The notes under the pieces: generated by a model
Told to the model about the DNA's origin: nothing
The model's input: the letters and a program-made list of their open reading frames with translations, nothing else
Database searches by the model: none
Made by a program: the position numbers and the translations under genes
Part shown: positions 6,545 through 16,459 of the stretch, piece by piece
How the letters are laid out: every line of letters begins with the position of its first letter
Numbering within the stretch: the stretch's first letter is position 1
Source of the DNA: Yeosuana aquiaggeris
GTDB taxonomy: Bacteria > Bacteroidota > Bacteroidia > Flavobacteriales > Flavobacteriaceae
Direction of reading: 5' to 3'
DNA: 64,000 bases
Assembly: GCF_044003965.1 (NCBI RefSeq)
Contig: NZ_JBAWKC010000001.1
Span: 1,240,001-1,304,000 of the forward strand

Positions 6545-8959
6545 TTACATGTCAAATTCTGTTTGAACATCTTTAGTTTTCTTTTTATAGTTACTTAACT
6601 TGTAGCTAACACCAAATAATACGATTGGAGATTCATTGTTAAAGTCTCCTAATAAATCCATGTTAGCTGTATAAGTTGTTAGCTCATAGTTTAAAGACTG
6701 TAAAATGTCTTTACATTGTAAGCTAATAGATAATCTATCATTCATAAATTGTTGTTTAAGCGCAATATCTAGAAAATAGAAGCTGCTTAATTCTCCTTGT
6801 GATCTAACTGATTTACTGTTGTAATAACCTGTAAGTTGAAGGGAAGTAGATTCACTTATATTAATAGAGTTGACTAATTGAGCGCTCCAGGTAAAATTAT
6901 TACGTGATGTTTTTACATCTTCAACAATGGCCCAAATATCATAATGAAATAAATTAGTGTTTGCGTTCACACTCCACCAATCATTTATTTGAAAGTTCCC
7001 CATTAATTCAAGACCAAATGCTTTGTCGGCTGCGTCGTTATGAAAAATGGTTCCAATTTTGTCGTCTTCTCGAACTGTTAATTTTTGCTCTAATTTATCG
7101 GTTGTTTGTCTGTAATATAAATTAGAAGAAAATGAGGTTTTGTTTTTTGAATAGTTATACCCAACCTCAATATTTCTAACTATTTCTGGGATTAAGTATG
7201 GGTTTCCTTCCGCATAAAAATAATCATCCTGAAATTCTGGAAATGGATTCATCATATACTCATCGGGTCTGTTTATTCTATTTGTCATAGCAAGTTTAAT
7301 ACTGTTATTATCATTCAGATTTTTAGAAATTGAAAATCCTGGAAAATAATTAACTCTGTCAAATGCGTATTTCTCATTTGAGTTTTTACGTTTTAACAAT
7401 CTGTCTGTATATTCAATTCGTAAACCAAATGAGGTGTTTAAGCCTAAAACGGAACTATTTAAATTTACATACGCTGCATAAACAGCTTCATCAAAATTAT
7501 ATTTATTGGTATAATCTGGATGATTCACAAAGTCGTTTACGTTATAATCATATTGTGCATAGGTTATATCTAAAAACCGATTGTATTGGTGAAATGACAT
7601 GCCTGTTTCAAGGGTTGTATTTTCTTTAAGGGTATTGGTATAATCAATATCAAACCTTACATCATTACTGTTGTTTTTATTTAGAACGTTTAATCTGTAA
7701 GGTTCTGTGTCAATTATAACTGCGTTTTCGTCGGTAATATATGAGGCTTGCTGATTATTAAAATCATAGTCTATATAGGAATAGTATAAATTAAAAGCTA
7801 GATTATCTCCTTCATTTAATGTTCTAGTATATCCTAAATTATTTGTAAAAAAAACAGGTTTCATTTTAAGGTAAAACGGATTGTATTTATGTTCTTCGGT
7901 ACTGGCAGGAATGGTATAACCAGAGTTTGTGTTAAGGACGTATCCATCCACTTTATTATATCCTGTATGAAAAGAGTACGTGAAGTTGTTTTTTTCGTTT
8001 GGGTTATAATCTAATCCAAATCTAAAGCCTAAGTTTGATTCGGTAAACCTTCTGTCTTGAAGCATCTGAGCGTAATGTGTATTATCTTCATTATAGAGGG
8101 TTCTGTAATAATTATTGTAGGCAACTTTTGTAAAGTCTCTCCAATCAAAACCAAGGGAATAACTAATCTTCTTTTTATTTAGGTTAAAGTTCGCATCGCT
8201 GGAATATTTACTTCTTGAACCTATAGTGGCATTTATTATTCCATTTAACCCACTTTCAATGCCTTTTTTCAAAATAATATTAATAATTCCGGCACCCCCT
8301 TCAGCACTATATTTTACGGAAGGATTTGTGATAACTTCTATCTTGTTTATAGAATTGGCAGGCGTTTGTTTTAGTACCTCGGTTGGTGTTAAAGTAGTTG
8401 GTTTACCATTAATTAATACGATAAAGTTGGCGCTTCCGCGAAGTTTTACATTGCCGTCTGAATCGGTTTGTATGGATGGAGACATTTTTAAAGCATCTAC
8501 TGCTGTGCCACCAATTGCAGACAAATTAGATCCAACATTAAGTATTTGTTTATCAACGGTATTTTTAATAGATGAAACTTTGGCTTTTACTTGAACAGCT
8601 TCAAGTTCTTCAAGGCTTGGTTTTAAAGTAATAGTACCGAGGTCTACAATTTTAATGTTTTCAGTTAAAACTAAATTATTTAGAATATAATCTTGATAAC
8701 CCATAAAACTGATTTTTAAATAATAGTCACCAAGAGAAATTTTTTCTAAAGTAAATTGACCATGTTCATCACTAATAGTTCCGGTAATAACACTAGAGTC
8801 GATTTTATTATAAATGGCGACTGTTGCATACGGAATAGCTTCTTCTGTTTTGTCTTCAATTATTTTACCTGTAATTTGCCATTTAACATCTGTTGCAGAT
8901 AAGATATTTGATATTAAAAAGAATCCTAAGATTAACTGTTTGATTTTTGATTGTATCAT
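6545..8959 (-). CDS. TonB-dependent receptor-like outer-membrane protein
   Basis: An outer-membrane barrel of about 804 residues. I chose the ATG at 8959 (MIQSKIKQLILGF...) because it gives a compact signal peptide; an ATG at 8986 adds nine residues. After the signal come a CarboxypepD_reg-like domain (about 25-110), a plug-like domain (about 115-235, with NVKLRGSANFIVLINGKP and the EVITNPSVKYSAEGGAGIINI segment) and a barrel of the 'outer membrane beta-barrel family 3' type to the end. Such proteins import an unknown substrate; specificity cannot be read here. No SusD-like partner is adjacent. Two membrane AraC regulators lie upstream on the same strand and may control it. Confidence 0.85.
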   Translation of the reverse strand: MIQSKIKQLILGFFLISNILSATDVKWQITGKIIEDKTEEAIPYATVAIYNKIDSSVITGTISDEHGQFTLEKISLGDYYLKISFMGYQDYILNNLVLTENIKIVDLGTITLKPSLEELEAVQVKAKVSSIKNTVDKQILNVGSNLSAIGGTAVDALKMSPSIQTDSDGNVKLRGSANFIVLINGKPTTLTPTEVLKQTPANSINKIEVITNPSVKYSAEGGAGIINIILKKGIESGLNGIINATIGSRSKYSSDANFNLNKKKISYSLGFDWRDFTKVAYNNYYRTLYNEDNTHYAQMLQDRRFTESNLGFRFGLDYNPNEKNNFTYSFHTGYNKVDGYVLNTNSGYTIPASTEEHKYNPFYLKMKPVFFTNNLGYTRTLNEGDNLAFNLYYSYIDYDFNNQQASYITDENAVIIDTEPYRLNVLNKNNSNDVRFDIDYTNTLKENTTLETGMSFHQYNRFLDITYAQYDYNVNDFVNHPDYTNKYNFDEAVYAAYVNLNSSVLGLNTSFGLRIEYTDRLLKRKNSNEKYAFDRVNYFPGFSISKNLNDNNSIKLAMTNRINRPDEYMMNPFPEFQDDYFYAEGNPYLIPEIVRNIEVGYNYSKNKTSFSSNLYYRQTTDKLEQKLTVREDDKIGTIFHNDAADKAFGLELMGNFQINDWWSVNANTNLFHYDIWAIVEDVKTSRNNFTWSAQLVNSINISESTSLQLTGYYNSKSVRSQGELSSFYFLDIALKQQFMNDRLSISLQCKDILQSLNYELTTYTANMDLLGDFNNESPIVLFGVSYKLSNYKKKTKDVQTEFDM

Positions 8960-9142
8960 GATTTTTATGATTTTTAATAAAGACATTCCATTTTTTTTAG
9001 CGTTACAGTAAAAACATGTTGATTATGTTTCATGAAGCAAATGTCTGATAGAAATCATTGAGAATCGACCGAATAAAAAAAGTCAAACCCTTTATTTAAA
9101 ACAAATTGGTTCGACTTTTTCAATCAAGGCGTTCGACTTTAT

Positions 9143-10318
9143 TTAAGACCTTGATTTTAATGTGTTTTCGCGATATTGTGTAGGTGTTTGTTTTGTGAAC
9201 TTTTTAAATGCAGTATTAAAAGATGATTTAGAATTAAAACCAACTTCGTATAAAATTTCAAGAATAGTAAGGTTTTTTTTGTCTGGATTTTGCAAAATTT
9301 CCATGGCATTTTTTATTCTAAACTCATTTATATAGTCAAAGAAATTCTTGTTTAAGGTTTTGTTTAAAAAAAGAGATAATTCATAACTACTCATTCCAAG
9401 CCCATTGGCCAATTCAAAAAGTGTAATTGAAGAGTTGGTATATATTTTATTTGTGATTACATATTCTTCTATTTTGTCTTTTAAGGCTGAATCTTGAGTG
9501 GTGATTTCATTGCTTTTAGATTTTTTCTCTTCTCCCTTTTTCTCTTTTAGATATTCTTCTAATAATTTTATATTAGAATCTACACCATTAAATAAATAAG
9601 GCTGAGACATTCCTTTATAAACAATCCAAGACAGAAAAATAAGAGTTATAATAGATGATATATGATGATGAATGTTTTGTTCTTCATACAATTCTTTAAA
9701 GCCAAATTTGAAAATGTTATAGACCAAAGCAGTTAATATAAAATAAACAAATACAATGGTTAGCTGCAATATCCATTTGTAGTTTTTATCGTTAATATTT
9801 GAATAGTTCTCGTTGACTATCTTTTTAAATCTATATACTATCTTAATTGACCAGATGCCATAAACTATCCCTTGAATTCTTAATAGATAGTAAATAAAAC
9901 TTACAAACAATGGCGTATTATAAGGGTTAGTTCTTATCTCTAATTTAATTTCATCGGGTTGTAAGTGATAACTGAAAAGAAAGATAATTGTAATGGCTAT
10001 AAAAGGAATTAAATGTAATAAATCAACTTTTCTTAATTTATAATCTTTAAAGGCAGTTGTCTTAATATAAAAGAACCAACTCGGATAGATTAAAAATGCA
10101 AATGCAGGGATTATTAAATAAAAATTTGGGTGTTCTGTATAGAAAGAGGTTTTGCTCAATAGTACATCAAAACTTTCAAGGGCAAAATCTAAAATAAAGT
10201 AGCCTAAAAAAATATTGCCTAAACGCTCTTTAGTTTTGTTAAAAAACAGATACATTGAAAACAACAAAGCCAAACAAATGGTAATAAGGTGATATATGTT
10301 ATCAATATTTAGGTTCAC
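9143..10318 (-). CDS. Membrane AraC-type regulator, copy 1
   Basis: The 391 residues contain about seven hydrophobic segments (5-25, 33-52, 66-85, 101-118, 135-163, 182-203, 219-236), a charged linker (250-275), then an AraC-type double helix-turn-helix (about 280-385) with the signature ILEILYEVGFNSKSSFNTAF. It is a presumed one-component regulator with a membrane sensing half; the ligand is unknown. It lies 3 bp downstream of its paralogue, so the two are co-transcribed, and upstream of the TonB-receptor gene. Confidence 0.85.
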   Translation of the reverse strand: MNLNIDNIYHLITICLALLFSMYLFFNKTKERLGNIFLGYFILDFALESFDVLLSKTSFYTEHPNFYLIIPAFAFLIYPSWFFYIKTTAFKDYKLRKVDLLHLIPFIAITIIFLFSYHLQPDEIKLEIRTNPYNTPLFVSFIYYLLRIQGIVYGIWSIKIVYRFKKIVNENYSNINDKNYKWILQLTIVFVYFILTALVYNIFKFGFKELYEEQNIHHHISSIITLIFLSWIVYKGMSQPYLFNGVDSNIKLLEEYLKEKKGEEKKSKSNEITTQDSALKDKIEEYVITNKIYTNSSITLFELANGLGMSSYELSLFLNKTLNKNFFDYINEFRIKNAMEILQNPDKKNLTILEILYEVGFNSKSSFNTAFKKFTKQTPTQYRENTLKSRS

Positions 10319-10321
10319 TAT

Positions 10322-11473
10322 CTATAAATTATTAAAAGCCCTTTTTCTAAATTGAGTAGGCGTGAGTTTAGTATATTTTTTAAAAGCCGTATTAAATGAA
10401 GATTTAGAATTAAAACCAACCTTATATAAAATTTCAAGAATTGTTAACTCATTTTTCTCTGGATCCTTTAAAATATCCATAGCTTTTCTAATACGATAGC
10501 CATTTATAAAATCAAAAAAATGTTGGTTTAATTGATGGTTAATTAAAATAGACAGATCTTTGGTTTCAAAATTAATTTGTTTAGATAGATCTTCAATAGT
10601 TAATGTGGCATTTAAATAAGGTTTCTCTTCTACCATATGTTTTTTAAGAGCAACTATTATTGGAGACTCAATGCTGTCTTCTTCTCTTATTTGTTGACCT
10701 TCTTGAACAATACTTTTTACCAATTGCAAATTTGAGTTGACACCTCTAAATATCTCTGGTGAGTGCATTACTTTAAGCACAAACCAACACATAAAACCTA
10801 AGGCAATAAAGGATACTGTTATTTTTGTATAGAAGAGGATGTTTTCTAGATGTAAAAAAAGAAACATATTTTTAAATGTAGCGATAAAAGCTATAACTGC
10901 AAATAGAAAAACTAGTTGATATAGCCATTTATAATTAAATAAGCTGGCGTTTGAGTAGTTTTCAAGTAAAAGTGTTTTATATTTTTTAATCAGTATAAAA
11001 CTCATAATAAAATAAACAAAAATTTGGATATGTACAATTATGTATGAAAGTCTAATTTCAATCGTTTCACGGAAGTCGATTGCATTTAAAAAAGCCCATT
11101 TTGCATCAAAATCAACAGCATAAAAGCGAGGAGTTAACACTATTGTATTAAGAATCCAGGCAGTAAGATGGAATAAATGAATCTTTTTAAACTTAAAATC
11201 TGCATATACCACGGATTGAATATATAAATAAAGCAGTGGTAGCTTAAAATCAACGGTAGAATTAATCATCATACCCCAACCCGGAAATTTAGGATATATT
11301 AAGAAATGGGCAAACAAACCACTTGAATCTTGGGCATTTACTATTAAAAATAATGCTAGAATTATATTGCTTGTCTTATTTTTTGTTTTAGCTGTTAATA
11401 GAAAAATGACCAAAAGCCATGAAACAAACACAATAATTAAACTTATAAAATTTTGTAATGATAATGATTCCAT
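10322..11473 (-). CDS. Membrane AraC-type regulator, copy 2
   Basis: The 383 residues have the same layout as the protein encoded just downstream: about seven membrane segments in the first 235 residues and a C-terminal AraC HTH (about 275-378; ILEILYKVGFNSKSSFNTAF differs from the neighbour by a single residue). The sensing halves are much less alike, so the pair looks like a tandem duplication with diverged ligand specificity and a nearly identical recognition helix. It is the first gene of the two-gene unit and has a predicted promoter at 11506-11513. Confidence 0.85.
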   Translation of the reverse strand: MESLSLQNFISLIIVFVSWLLVIFLLTAKTKNKTSNIILALFLIVNAQDSSGLFAHFLIYPKFPGWGMMINSTVDFKLPLLYLYIQSVVYADFKFKKIHLFHLTAWILNTIVLTPRFYAVDFDAKWAFLNAIDFRETIEIRLSYIIVHIQIFVYFIMSFILIKKYKTLLLENYSNASLFNYKWLYQLVFLFAVIAFIATFKNMFLFLHLENILFYTKITVSFIALGFMCWFVLKVMHSPEIFRGVNSNLQLVKSIVQEGQQIREEDSIESPIIVALKKHMVEEKPYLNATLTIEDLSKQINFETKDLSILINHQLNQHFFDFINGYRIRKAMDILKDPEKNELTILEILYKVGFNSKSSFNTAFKKYTKLTPTQFRKRAFNNL

Positions 11474-11505
11474 GTGTTATGGACTTCTTTTTTATAGTGT
11501 TGTTA

Positions 11506-11513
11506 CAAATATA
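11506..11513 (-). promoter_or_regulatory. Predicted -7 element for the AraC pair
   Basis: TATATTTG on the minus strand, about 33 bp before the ATG, matches TANNTTTG. No clear -33 TTG is seen. Confidence 0.45.
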
Positions 11514-11679
11514 GTTATTTAGTTAAATTGAAATATGATAAATAAATGATTGGTTGCTATTAGATATGTTAGCAAGTGTTTTCTTTAATTATTCTTTAGC
11601 TTATGCACGAATGCTTAAGGAAGTTAATTGAAAAGCTTAACTTTATACCTTATACTTATTCTCAAATTTATTTCAAAGT

Positions 11680-12462
11680 ATGGTTAAAACGGCATTGATA
11701 ACTGGAGCAGCTTCAGGATTGGGCTATGAGTTATCATTATTGTTAGCTCAAGATTCTTATAATTTAATTTTAGTTGATATTGATTTTGATAAACTGCATT
11801 TAGTAAAACAGGAAATTAATAAAGCAAACAACTGTAAGGTAGATGTTCTTGTCAAAGATTTAAGTATGCCCAATGTTGCTGTTGAAATATTTGAAGCTAT
11901 AAAAAACGTGAGTATTGATGTTTTAATTAATAATGCCGGTTTTGGATTATTTGGACCATTTAATAACACAGAATGGCACCGAGAGTTAGATATGATTCAT
12001 GTGCATGTTATAACCAGTACACATTTAACTAAATTATTACTTGAAGGCATGATAAAAAGGGGTTCGGGTAAAATTCTAAATATTTCATCTTTAGCTGCTT
12101 TTCAGCCCGGTCCGCTCATGGCCATTTATTATGCTTCTAAATCTTATTTATTATCATTTTCTGAAGCCATTGCGAATGAACTGAAAGGAACTGGTGTAAC
12201 GGTTACGGTGTTGTGTCCTGGACCTACTAAAACAGCCTTTCAAGAAGTTGTTTCAGAATCAGCAGCCGATAATAAAATTGGCTTTAATATGGCATGTCCT
12301 TCAGAGGTGGCACTTTATGGTTATGAGGCCATGCAAAAAGGAAAAACAGTAGCTATTCCTGGATTCCTTAATAAATTTTTAGCAAGTTTACATCGCTTTG
12401 TTTCCAGAGATATGGCTACAACAATTGTTAGAAACCTTCAGGAAAAGAACAGAAAAGCATAA
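11680..12462 (+). CDS. Short-chain dehydrogenase/reductase (SDR)
   Basis: The 260 residues form a Rossmann-fold classical SDR. The cofactor loop is TGAASGLG (8-15), the structural motif is NNAG (84-87), the catalytic Ser lies in NISSLAA (135-139), and the active-site pair is Tyr150/Lys154 (YYASK). The C-terminal PGPTKTAF is typical of the DltE-like group that reduces or oxidises small carbonyl compounds. The substrate is unknown. It is monocistronic, divergent from the AraC pair. The acidic residue after beta-2 (LVDIDFDKL) favours NAD(H). Confidence 0.85.
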   Translation: MVKTALITGAASGLGYELSLLLAQDSYNLILVDIDFDKLHLVKQEINKANNCKVDVLVKDLSMPNVAVEIFEAIKNVSIDVLINNAGFGLFGPFNNTEWHRELDMIHVHVITSTHLTKLLLEGMIKRGSGKILNISSLAAFQPGPLMAIYYASKSYLLSFSEAIANELKGTGVTVTVLCPGPTKTAFQEVVSESAADNKIGFNMACPSEVALYGYEAMQKGKTVAIPGFLNKFLASLHRFVSRDMATTIVRNLQEKNRKA

Positions 12463-12642
12463 TAGCGCGTTCTGTTTTTTAAAAATGATTCTCAAAATTT
12501 AAAAAGGCAGATTTAAATAACTTTTAACGTTGGTTTTAAATAGTAACTTACTATAGATCAATATGACAAATGTCATTGTTTACTTCATAAAAAAGAGTGA
12601 TATTATAAAACCTTTTATTTAGTAAATTAAAAAATATATGTC

Positions 12643-13377
12643 ATGTTTCCACCTTTAATACTTTTTGTTATTTTTTCCGTTTTTCTATTATCTGGAATTC
12701 GCATTATTTTTGAATATAAACGGGCGTTAAAATTTAGGTTTGGTAAATACGTTGAAACATTACAACCGGGCTTTAGATGGATTATTCCATTGGTGGATAC
12801 CATTCAAATAGTAGATATTAGGGTGATCACAATAAATATAGTATCTCAAGAAGTCATGACTGAGGACAATGTGCCATGTAGCATTGATGGTGTGGTGTTT
12901 TTTAAAGTGACTGATCCCGAAATGGCCGTACTTGAAGTTGAAGAGTACAATTTTGCTATTACGCAGTTATCTCAGGCTGCTTTGCGCGATGTTTGTGGAA
13001 AGGTTGAGTTAGATACCATTTTGTCAAAGCGGGAAGAGATGGGTAAAAATATTAAGAAGATCGTTGAAGTTGAAACTAAGGGTTGGGGCATTGAGATTAT
13101 TGATGTAAAGATTAAAGATATTCAGTTGCCGGAAAACATGAAAAGAATGATGGCCAATCAGGCGGAAGCAGAACGGTCTAGACGTGCCCGAATAATATTA
13201 GCACTAGCTGAAGAACAAGCTGCCGGAAATTTATTAGCAGCTGGTAAACTTATAGATCAATCACCATCAGCAATAAAATTAAGATTGTATCAAACCTTAT
13301 CTCATATTGCTGCAGAAAAGAACTCTACGATATTATTCCCATTCCCTGAGGAGGCATTACCCAGAAATAAAAATTAA
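12643..13377 (+). CDS. Slipin / stomatin-like SPFH protein
   Basis: The 244 residues contain an N-terminal membrane hairpin (3-22), then an SPFH/Band 7 domain (about 25-190; EYKRALKFRFGKYVETLQPG, VPCSIDGVVFFKV). A helical C-terminal part with the NQAEAERSRRARIILALAE stretch is where family members oligomerise. It is a membrane scaffold thought to organise microdomains and associated proteases. The usual NfeD/ClpP-class serine protease partner is not next to it here. Confidence 0.85.
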   Translation: MFPPLILFVIFSVFLLSGIRIIFEYKRALKFRFGKYVETLQPGFRWIIPLVDTIQIVDIRVITINIVSQEVMTEDNVPCSIDGVVFFKVTDPEMAVLEVEEYNFAITQLSQAALRDVCGKVELDTILSKREEMGKNIKKIVEVETKGWGIEIIDVKIKDIQLPENMKRMMANQAEAERSRRARIILALAEEQAAGNLLAAGKLIDQSPSAIKLRLYQTLSHIAAEKNSTILFPFPEEALPRNKN

Positions 13378-13400
13378 CTAGCGTTTCACTTAAATTATGA

Positions 13401-13523
13401 AAAGACCTCGTACAGAGAGCATCCATCTTAAATAAAAGAAATGCTTTAGCAATCAGAAATGAAATAGCCAATTTATTGAAAATGATGAAAAAAGTACAAC
13501 CAAAACAGGTTTCTGACTGGTAG
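13401..13523 (+). pseudogene. C-terminal gene remnant, unknown family
   Basis: An open frame with no start codon (an in-frame stop sits at 13398-13400) encodes 40 residues, helical and basic, ending RNEIANLLKMMKKVQPKQV-SDW before TAG. The composition looks protein-like, but I cannot name the family. It fills most of the gap between the slipin gene and kdsA. Confidence 0.35.
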
Positions 13524-13541
13524 TTATTGTTATAAAAAAAA

Positions 13542-14360
13542 TTAGAGTGAATTAATCGTTTTTCTTATGCTCACTAAATTAGTTAAGAGTTTTTCTAAAT
13601 AATCAAGATGTAACATATTCGCTCCATCACTTTTGGCATTGGCAGGATCAAAATGCGTTTCAATAAATAAACCGTCTACATGATTAACCACGCCAGCTCT
13701 GGCAATAGTTTCAATCATGTCTGGTCTGCCTCCAGTTACACCACTCATCTGATTAGGTTGCTGCAAGGAATGGGTTACATCCAGAACGGTAGGCGCATAG
13801 GCCCTCATGGTTGGGATGCCTCTAAAATCAACAATCATGTCTTGATAGCCAAACATGGTACCTCTATCAGTGATCCATGCTTTATCATTACCAGCGTCTT
13901 TTACTTTTTGTACGGCATGTTTCATGCTTTCGGGACTCATGAATTGCCCTTTTTTAAGGTTCACCACTTTTCCGGTTTTGGCAGCAGCTACCACTAAATC
14001 TGTTTGTCGAACTAAAAACGCGGGAATTTGCAACACATCAACATATTCTGCAGCCAAAGCGGCATCAGAAATTTCATGAATGTCAGTGACCGTTGGAATA
14101 TCAAAAGTCTTAGAAACTTTTTGAAGTATTTTTAAGGCTTTTTCATCTCCAATTCCTGTAAAACTATCAATTCTACTGCGGTTAGCTTTTTTAAAACTCC
14201 CCTTGAATACGTATGGAATTTGAAGTGAATCTGTTATTTTTACTACTTTTTCGGCGATCCTTAAAGCCATATCTTCTCCTTCAATAGCACATGGGCCACA
14301 TAACAAGAAAAAGTTATTGGAATTGGTGTATTTTAATTTTGGGACATCATTAAGTGTCAT
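13542..14360 (-). CDS. kdsA: 3-deoxy-8-phosphooctulonate (KDO-8-P) synthase
   Basis: This 272-residue cytosolic enzyme condenses phosphoenolpyruvate with arabinose-5-phosphate to KDO-8-P, the first committed step of KDO synthesis for lipopolysaccharide. Family marks are FFLLCGPCAIEGEDMAL (17-33), VFKGSFKKANRSRIDSF, PTVTDIHE, LQIPAFLVRQTDL and the C-terminal FIETHFDPANAKSDGANML. The length fits KdsA, shorter than the DAHP synthase relatives. It stands alone here, away from other KDO genes. Confidence 0.95.
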   Translation of the reverse strand: MTLNDVPKLKYTNSNNFFLLCGPCAIEGEDMALRIAEKVVKITDSLQIPYVFKGSFKKANRSRIDSFTGIGDEKALKILQKVSKTFDIPTVTDIHEISDAALAAEYVDVLQIPAFLVRQTDLVVAAAKTGKVVNLKKGQFMSPESMKHAVQKVKDAGNDKAWITDRGTMFGYQDMIVDFRGIPTMRAYAPTVLDVTHSLQQPNQMSGVTGGRPDMIETIARAGVVNHVDGLFIETHFDPANAKSDGANMLHLDYLEKLLTNLVSIRKTINSL

Positions 14361-14389
14361 AAATAAGAGGGTTTCTGATTATTTCTGAG

Positions 14390-14397
14390 CAAAGATA
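14390..14397 (-). promoter_or_regulatory. Predicted -7 element of kdsA
   Basis: TATCTTTG on the minus strand, 29 bp before the kdsA ATG, matches TANNTTTG. Confidence 0.5.
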
Positions 14398-14604
14398 CTA
14401 TTAAAACTTAATTATTAGGTAATATGTATTATGCGAAAATGGATTTGGGTTTTTGATTGTATTAGCGATAGAAACGGCATCCTTTCTGGTTTTAATATGT
14501 TAAAAACAAGAAAGATACAGTGGATAGCACGCCCTTTTTTTAATAGATAAAAAAAGGGAATACCCAAAATAATAGTAATGTATAATTTATCCATTATTTA
14601 TAAT

Positions 14605-14612
14605 TACCTTTG
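14605..14612 (+). promoter_or_regulatory. Predicted -7 element of typA
   Basis: TACCTTTG, 23 bp before the typA ATG, matches TANNTTTG. No convincing -33 TTG is present. Confidence 0.5.
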
Positions 14613-14635
14613 CACGCTTAAAATAAGGCACTATT

Positions 14636-16435
14636 ATGGCTAATATAAAAAACATTGCAATCATTGCGCACGTAGATCACGGTAAAACCACCTTGGTTGA
14701 TAAAATCATGTATCACTGTCATTTATTTCGTGACAATGAAAATACAGGTGATTTAATTCTTGATAACAATGATTTGGAACGTGAAAGAGGTATTACCATT
14801 ACTTCAAAAAACGTTTCGGTGATATATAAGGACACAAAAATTAATATCATAGATACCCCAGGTCACGCCGATTTTGGTGGTGAAGTGGAACGTGTACTAA
14901 ATATGGCTGATGGTGTTTTATTATTAGTTGATGCCTTTGAAGGACCTATGCCACAAACCCGATTTGTATTGCAGAAAGCCATTGATTTAGGTTTAAAGCC
15001 ATGTGTGGTTATAAATAAAGTGGATAAAGAAAACTGTACCCCGGAAGAGGTGCATGAGTCTGTTTTTGATTTAATGTTTGAATTGGGTGCTGAAGAATGG
15101 CAGTTAGATTTCCCTACTGTTTATGGGTCTGCAAAGCATAACTGGATGAGTGATGACTGGAAGAAACCAACAACAAATATCGAGCCTTTATTAGATATGG
15201 TCATTGCGCATATCCCTTCTCCAAAAATTGATGAAGGATCTACGCAAATGCTCATCACTTCATTAGATTATTCATCTTTTACAGGTAGAATTGCCATTGG
15301 TCGTTTACAACGTGGTGAATTGAGAACAGGTATGAACATTTCTTTAGTTAAAAGAGATGGTAAAATCACAAAATCTAAAATTAAAGAACTTCATATTTTT
15401 GAAGGATTAGGTCGTAAAAAAGTAGAATCGGTTCAAGCTGGAGATATATGTGCCTTAGTAGGATTAGAAGGTTTTGAAATTGGTGATACAGTTGCTGATT
15501 TTGAAAATCCTGAGGCTTTAAAAACGATTGCCATAGATGAACCAACCATGAGCATGTTGTTCACAATTAATGATTCACCCTTTTTTGGGAAAGACGGAAA
15601 ATTTGTTACTTCTCGTCATATAAAAGAACGATTATATAAAGAGCTTGAGAAAAACTTGGCATTGCGCTTAAGTGAAACGGAGAGTGCTGATAAGTTTATA
15701 GTTTTTGGCAGAGGTGTATTGCATTTATCTGTTTTAATTGAAACGATGAGACGCGAAGGATATGAAATGCAGATTGGTCAGCCACAGGTTATCATCAAAG
15801 AAATTAATGGTGTGAAATGTGAGCCAATTGAAGAAATGACTATTGATTTACCGGAAGAAGTATCGGGTAAAGCAATTGAAATGGTTTCTTTAAGAAAAGG
15901 GGAAATGTTGAGTATGGAGGCCAAAGGTGATCGAATGATTTGTAAATTCATGATTCCATCAAGAGGCATTATAGGGTTGCGTAATAATTTATTGACTGCA
16001 ACTGCTGGTGAGGCTATTATGGCGCATCGTTATAAAGAATACCAACCCTTAAAAGGAGGTATTCCTGAGCGTCAAAATGGAAGTTTGGTGTCTATGGAAA
16101 AAGGTCAAGCGATTCCTTACTCCATTGATAAATTACAAGATAGAGGCAAGTTTTTTGTAGATCCAGGAGAAGATATTTATGAAGGTCAGGTTATTGGTGA
16201 GAATTCACGTGGTGACGATATGACTGTGAATGTTACCAAAACGAAAAAATTAAGTAACGTGCGTTCTTCTGGTGCAGATGATAAGGCGAAAATTGTTCCT
16301 GCTATTAAATTTTCATTAGAAGAAGCTTTGGAATATATTCAAAAAGATGAATACGTTGAGGTGACACCTAAACATTTGCGTTTGCGTAAAATATACTTAA
16401 CTGAAGTTGAAAGGAAACGTAAAAAAAGCGTTTAA
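14636..16435 (+). CDS. typA: Translational GTPase TypA/BipA
   Basis: The 599-residue ribosome-associated GTPase of the EF-G type is needed for ribosome assembly and stress or low-temperature growth. The G-domain motifs are AHVDHGKTT (11-19, P-loop), RGITI (switch I), DTPGH (G3) and NKVD (G4). Then come the EF-Tu-like domain II, EF-G-like domain III/V segments, and the TypA-specific C-terminal domain beginning near SRGIIGLRNNLLT. The length is normal. A weak gene pairing follows with a small membrane protein 24 bp downstream. Confidence 0.96.
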   Translation: MANIKNIAIIAHVDHGKTTLVDKIMYHCHLFRDNENTGDLILDNNDLERERGITITSKNVSVIYKDTKINIIDTPGHADFGGEVERVLNMADGVLLLVDAFEGPMPQTRFVLQKAIDLGLKPCVVINKVDKENCTPEEVHESVFDLMFELGAEEWQLDFPTVYGSAKHNWMSDDWKKPTTNIEPLLDMVIAHIPSPKIDEGSTQMLITSLDYSSFTGRIAIGRLQRGELRTGMNISLVKRDGKITKSKIKELHIFEGLGRKKVESVQAGDICALVGLEGFEIGDTVADFENPEALKTIAIDEPTMSMLFTINDSPFFGKDGKFVTSRHIKERLYKELEKNLALRLSETESADKFIVFGRGVLHLSVLIETMRREGYEMQIGQPQVIIKEINGVKCEPIEEMTIDLPEEVSGKAIEMVSLRKGEMLSMEAKGDRMICKFMIPSRGIIGLRNNLLTATAGEAIMAHRYKEYQPLKGGIPERQNGSLVSMEKGQAIPYSIDKLQDRGKFFVDPGEDIYEGQVIGENSRGDDMTVNVTKTKKLSNVRSSGADDKAKIVPAIKFSLEEALEYIQKDEYVEVTPKHLRLRKIYLTEVERKRKKSV

Positions 16436-16459
16436 ATTCTAAGAGCCCAACTATAAAAT

